DNA of 13,775 nucleotides from NCBI GenBank assembly GCA_015295885.1, contig DVEE01000146.1:1-13775 (forward strand), read 5' to 3'. The notes under the pieces were generated by a model that made no database searches, had not been told where the DNA came from, and saw nothing but the letters and a program-made list of their open reading frames with translations. Shown piece by piece: positions 12,356 to 13,775 of this stretch. The stretch is from Leptolyngbyaceae cyanobacterium M65_K2018_010 (GTDB taxonomy: Bacteria > Cyanobacteriota > Cyanobacteriia > Phormidesmidales > Phormidesmidaceae). Within the stretch, counting starts at the first letter, position 1. Every line of letters starts with the position of its first letter. The position numbers were made by a program, and so were the translations under genes.

Positions 12356-13775
12356 ACCACTGTATCCCCTCGGCGTAATCAGCCAACCCTGGTGTTGTCG
12401 GGTGCTTTGGTTGCCAATCAAAATCACCGTCAACATGTCAATGGGAACTGTCAGCAAATCTTTCAAGGTTGTGGTGTAGAGCATTTCCTCGGGCCGATAG
12501 GCTGACTTGACGATGGCTACCGGGGTTTCAGGAGGGCGGTAGGTCATCACGATCTGGTGAGCGGTTTCAATCTGGTGGGTGCGGGTTTTAGATTTAGGGT
12601 TGTAGAGGGCGATCACAAAGTCTGCCTGGGCGGCAGCGGTCAACCGCTGGAGAATCACCTCCCAGGGGGTGAGTAAATCGCTCAGGCTAATAGCACAGAA
12701 ATCGTGCATTAGAGGGGCGCCTACCCGGGCCGCGGCGGCCTGCAGGGCAGAAATGCCCGGATAAACTTGGACGGCGGGAGTGGTGCCATCCCAGCCCGTG
12801 GCCTGTAACTGCTCTAGCACTAACCCGGCCATGCCGTAAATGCCGCAGTCCCCGGAAGACACCACGGCCACGGTTAAGCCCCACTGGGCCAGGGCGATCG
12901 CCCGTTCAGCCCGTTCTCGCTCCTGGGTAATCGCCCAGGGCTCAAGGATCTGGCCAGGGCGGCAAAGGGGCCGGATTTGGTCGATATAGAGGCTGTAGCC
13001 AATCACGGCATCGGCCTGGGTGATCGCCTGTTTGGCCGCCGGGGTGATTTGGGCTAGGCTGCCAGGACCAATGCCCACCAGGGCCAACTGCCCCGGCCGA
13101 CCAATATATTCCTGTTCGGCCTCGGCAATGGCCACGGTAACAGCACCCGGTTGCCCGGCCAGACGTAGAACCTGCTTAGCGACTCGGAGCTCACCCCCGG
13201 CTGCCAGAATGGCCGCCGCCTCAGCCACGCTGGGGGTTTGCACCGCCTGGGCCACTACCGCGGAGGGATTGGGTACCGGCACAACTTTCAGGTCATCGGC
13301 GTGATAACAGCGCAAGGGCCAGCCACGCTCTTGGCAAAGCTCGACTAGGCCCCCCTCATTGGCCTTGAGGTCTAGGGAGGCCAGCCCGGCGATCGCCCCC
13401 AGGGCCAGATCGTGGGCTTTGAACACCTGCTCAATGCCCGCTTCAATCACGCCGCGAGGGGTGCCCCGCTCACACCCGACTCCGACCCAGAGGACTCGCG
13501 GGTGCCACTGAACTTGAGGAAAGGCGGGATCGGGGGTCAACGGCCGTTGGCTAGCACTGATCCAGAGGCGCGCTTGGGGCCTGGCGGTTCCCACAGCCTC
13601 ACCATCCCATTGGAACGGGTGGGGGTGGGGTAAGTGAGCCTGCCAAAGGGTAGAGCCGCTGTCTTGGATCACCGCTACGGGTTGACCGCGGGCGATCGCC
13701 GCACTGACAGCGGTCCAATCCCCCGGGCCTTTCACCCAGCCAAAGGGCCGCCCCAGGACATCTACTCCCTGAAAA
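12335..13775 (-). CDS. cobJ: CbiG-CobJ fusion: precorrin-3B C17-methyltransferase, partial (5' end beyond window)
   Basis: The frame stays open to the right edge, so the N-terminus is missing; 479 residues are visible. The first part belongs to CbiG, which opens the delta-lactone ring of cobalt-precorrin-5A: a central segment (GPGDWTAVSAAIARGQP) and the C-terminal domain (WVGVGCERGTPRGVIEAGIEQ to about visible residue 165, with LDLKANEGGL). From about residue 230 comes the CobJ/CbiH methyltransferase, which uses S-adenosylmethionine for C17 methylation and ring contraction: LALVGIGPGSLAQITPAA, then IGYSLYIDQI, SSGDCGIYGMAG, YPGISALQAAAARVGAPL and a C-terminal FVIALYNPKSKTR. CbiG-CobJ fusions are known in cyanobacteria. 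A GTG at 13735 is internal, not the start. Convergent with psbT; its last codons overlap the psbT terminator. Several HIP1 octamers lie inside. Confidence 0.93.
   Translation of the reverse strand, partial: FQGVDVLGRPFGWVKGPGDWTAVSAAIARGQPVAVIQDSGSTLWQAHLPHPHPFQWDGEAVGTARPQARLWISASQRPLTPDPAFPQVQWHPRVLWVGVGCERGTPRGVIEAGIEQVFKAHDLALGAIAGLASLDLKANEGGLVELCQERGWPLRCYHADDLKVVPVPNPSAVVAQAVQTPSVAEAAAILAAGGELRVAKQVLRLAGQPGAVTVAIAEAEQEYIGRPGQLALVGIGPGSLAQITPAAKQAITQADAVIGYSLYIDQIRPLCRPGQILEPWAITQERERAERAIALAQWGLTVAVVSSGDCGIYGMAGLVLEQLQATGWDGTTPAVQVYPGISALQAAAARVGAPLMHDFCAISLSDLLTPWEVILQRLTAAAQADFVIALYNPKSKTRTHQIETAHQIVMTYRPPETPVAIVKSAYRPEEMLYTTTLKDLLTVPIDMLTVILIGNQSTRQHQGWLITPRGYSGKKIASL

Noticed and set aside
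13733..13735. GTG as the start of cobJ
   Set aside because: The frame is open upstream to the window edge and encodes recognisable CbiG sequence, so the GTG is internal.

Overview
The window is cyanobacterial chromosome. It carries the photosystem II genes psbB, psbM and psbT, a cyanobacterial-type Hfq, a ComFB-family protein of the cyanobacterial type, a CbiG-CobJ fusion, and at least eleven copies of the HIP1 octamer GCGATCGC, a cyanobacterial signature. The DNA is GC-rich and gene-dense, and strands alternate. I cannot name the genus from sequence alone. Nothing indicates plasmid, phage or mobile-element origin: there are no transposase, integrase, CRISPR, tRNA or rRNA genes.

Layout, left to right. 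1-1972 (minus): the 5' 449 codons of cobyric acid synthase (cobQ), cut by the window edge, preceded by a small conserved cyanobacterial protein with a Trp-rich tail. 2176-4245 (plus): glycogen debranching enzyme glgX, which meets the convergent dapF (4242-5093, minus) on a shared CTAG so that the two stop codons overlap. 5289-6222 (plus): hfq and then comFB, two regulators that other cyanobacteria use for type IV pilus, motility or competence functions. 6223-6523: a gene-free stretch with three copies of a 12-bp repeat. 6524-7732 (minus): an NdbB-like type II NAD(P)H dehydrogenase. 7824-8687 (plus): an Sfp-type phosphopantetheinyl transferase, whose 3' end overlaps by 62 bp the convergent gene for an Anbu-type proteasome-like hydrolase (8626-9402, minus). 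9501-10065 (minus): psbM and a [2Fe-2S] ferredoxin. 10066-10419: a 354-bp divergent regulatory region. 10420-12254 (plus): psbB and psbT. 12335-13775 (minus): a CbiG-CobJ fusion, cut by the right edge.

The genes fall into a few themes. Photosystem II is represented by CP47, PsbM, PsbT and a linked ferredoxin. Cobalamin synthesis genes sit at both ends. The rest is core metabolism (glycogen breakdown, lysine and peptidoglycan precursor synthesis, quinone reduction, carrier-protein activation) plus RNA and second-messenger regulation. Three hairpins look like real transcription-control elements: a terminator between psbM and the Anbu gene, a hairpin between psbB and psbT, and a strong terminator after psbT that overlaps the 3' end of cobJ. 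I did not find a clearly new multi-gene system. The best leads are the terminator placed 19 nt before the Anbu start, the hfq-comFB pairing, the compact fdx/psbB divergent region, and several unexplained palindromes and repeats.
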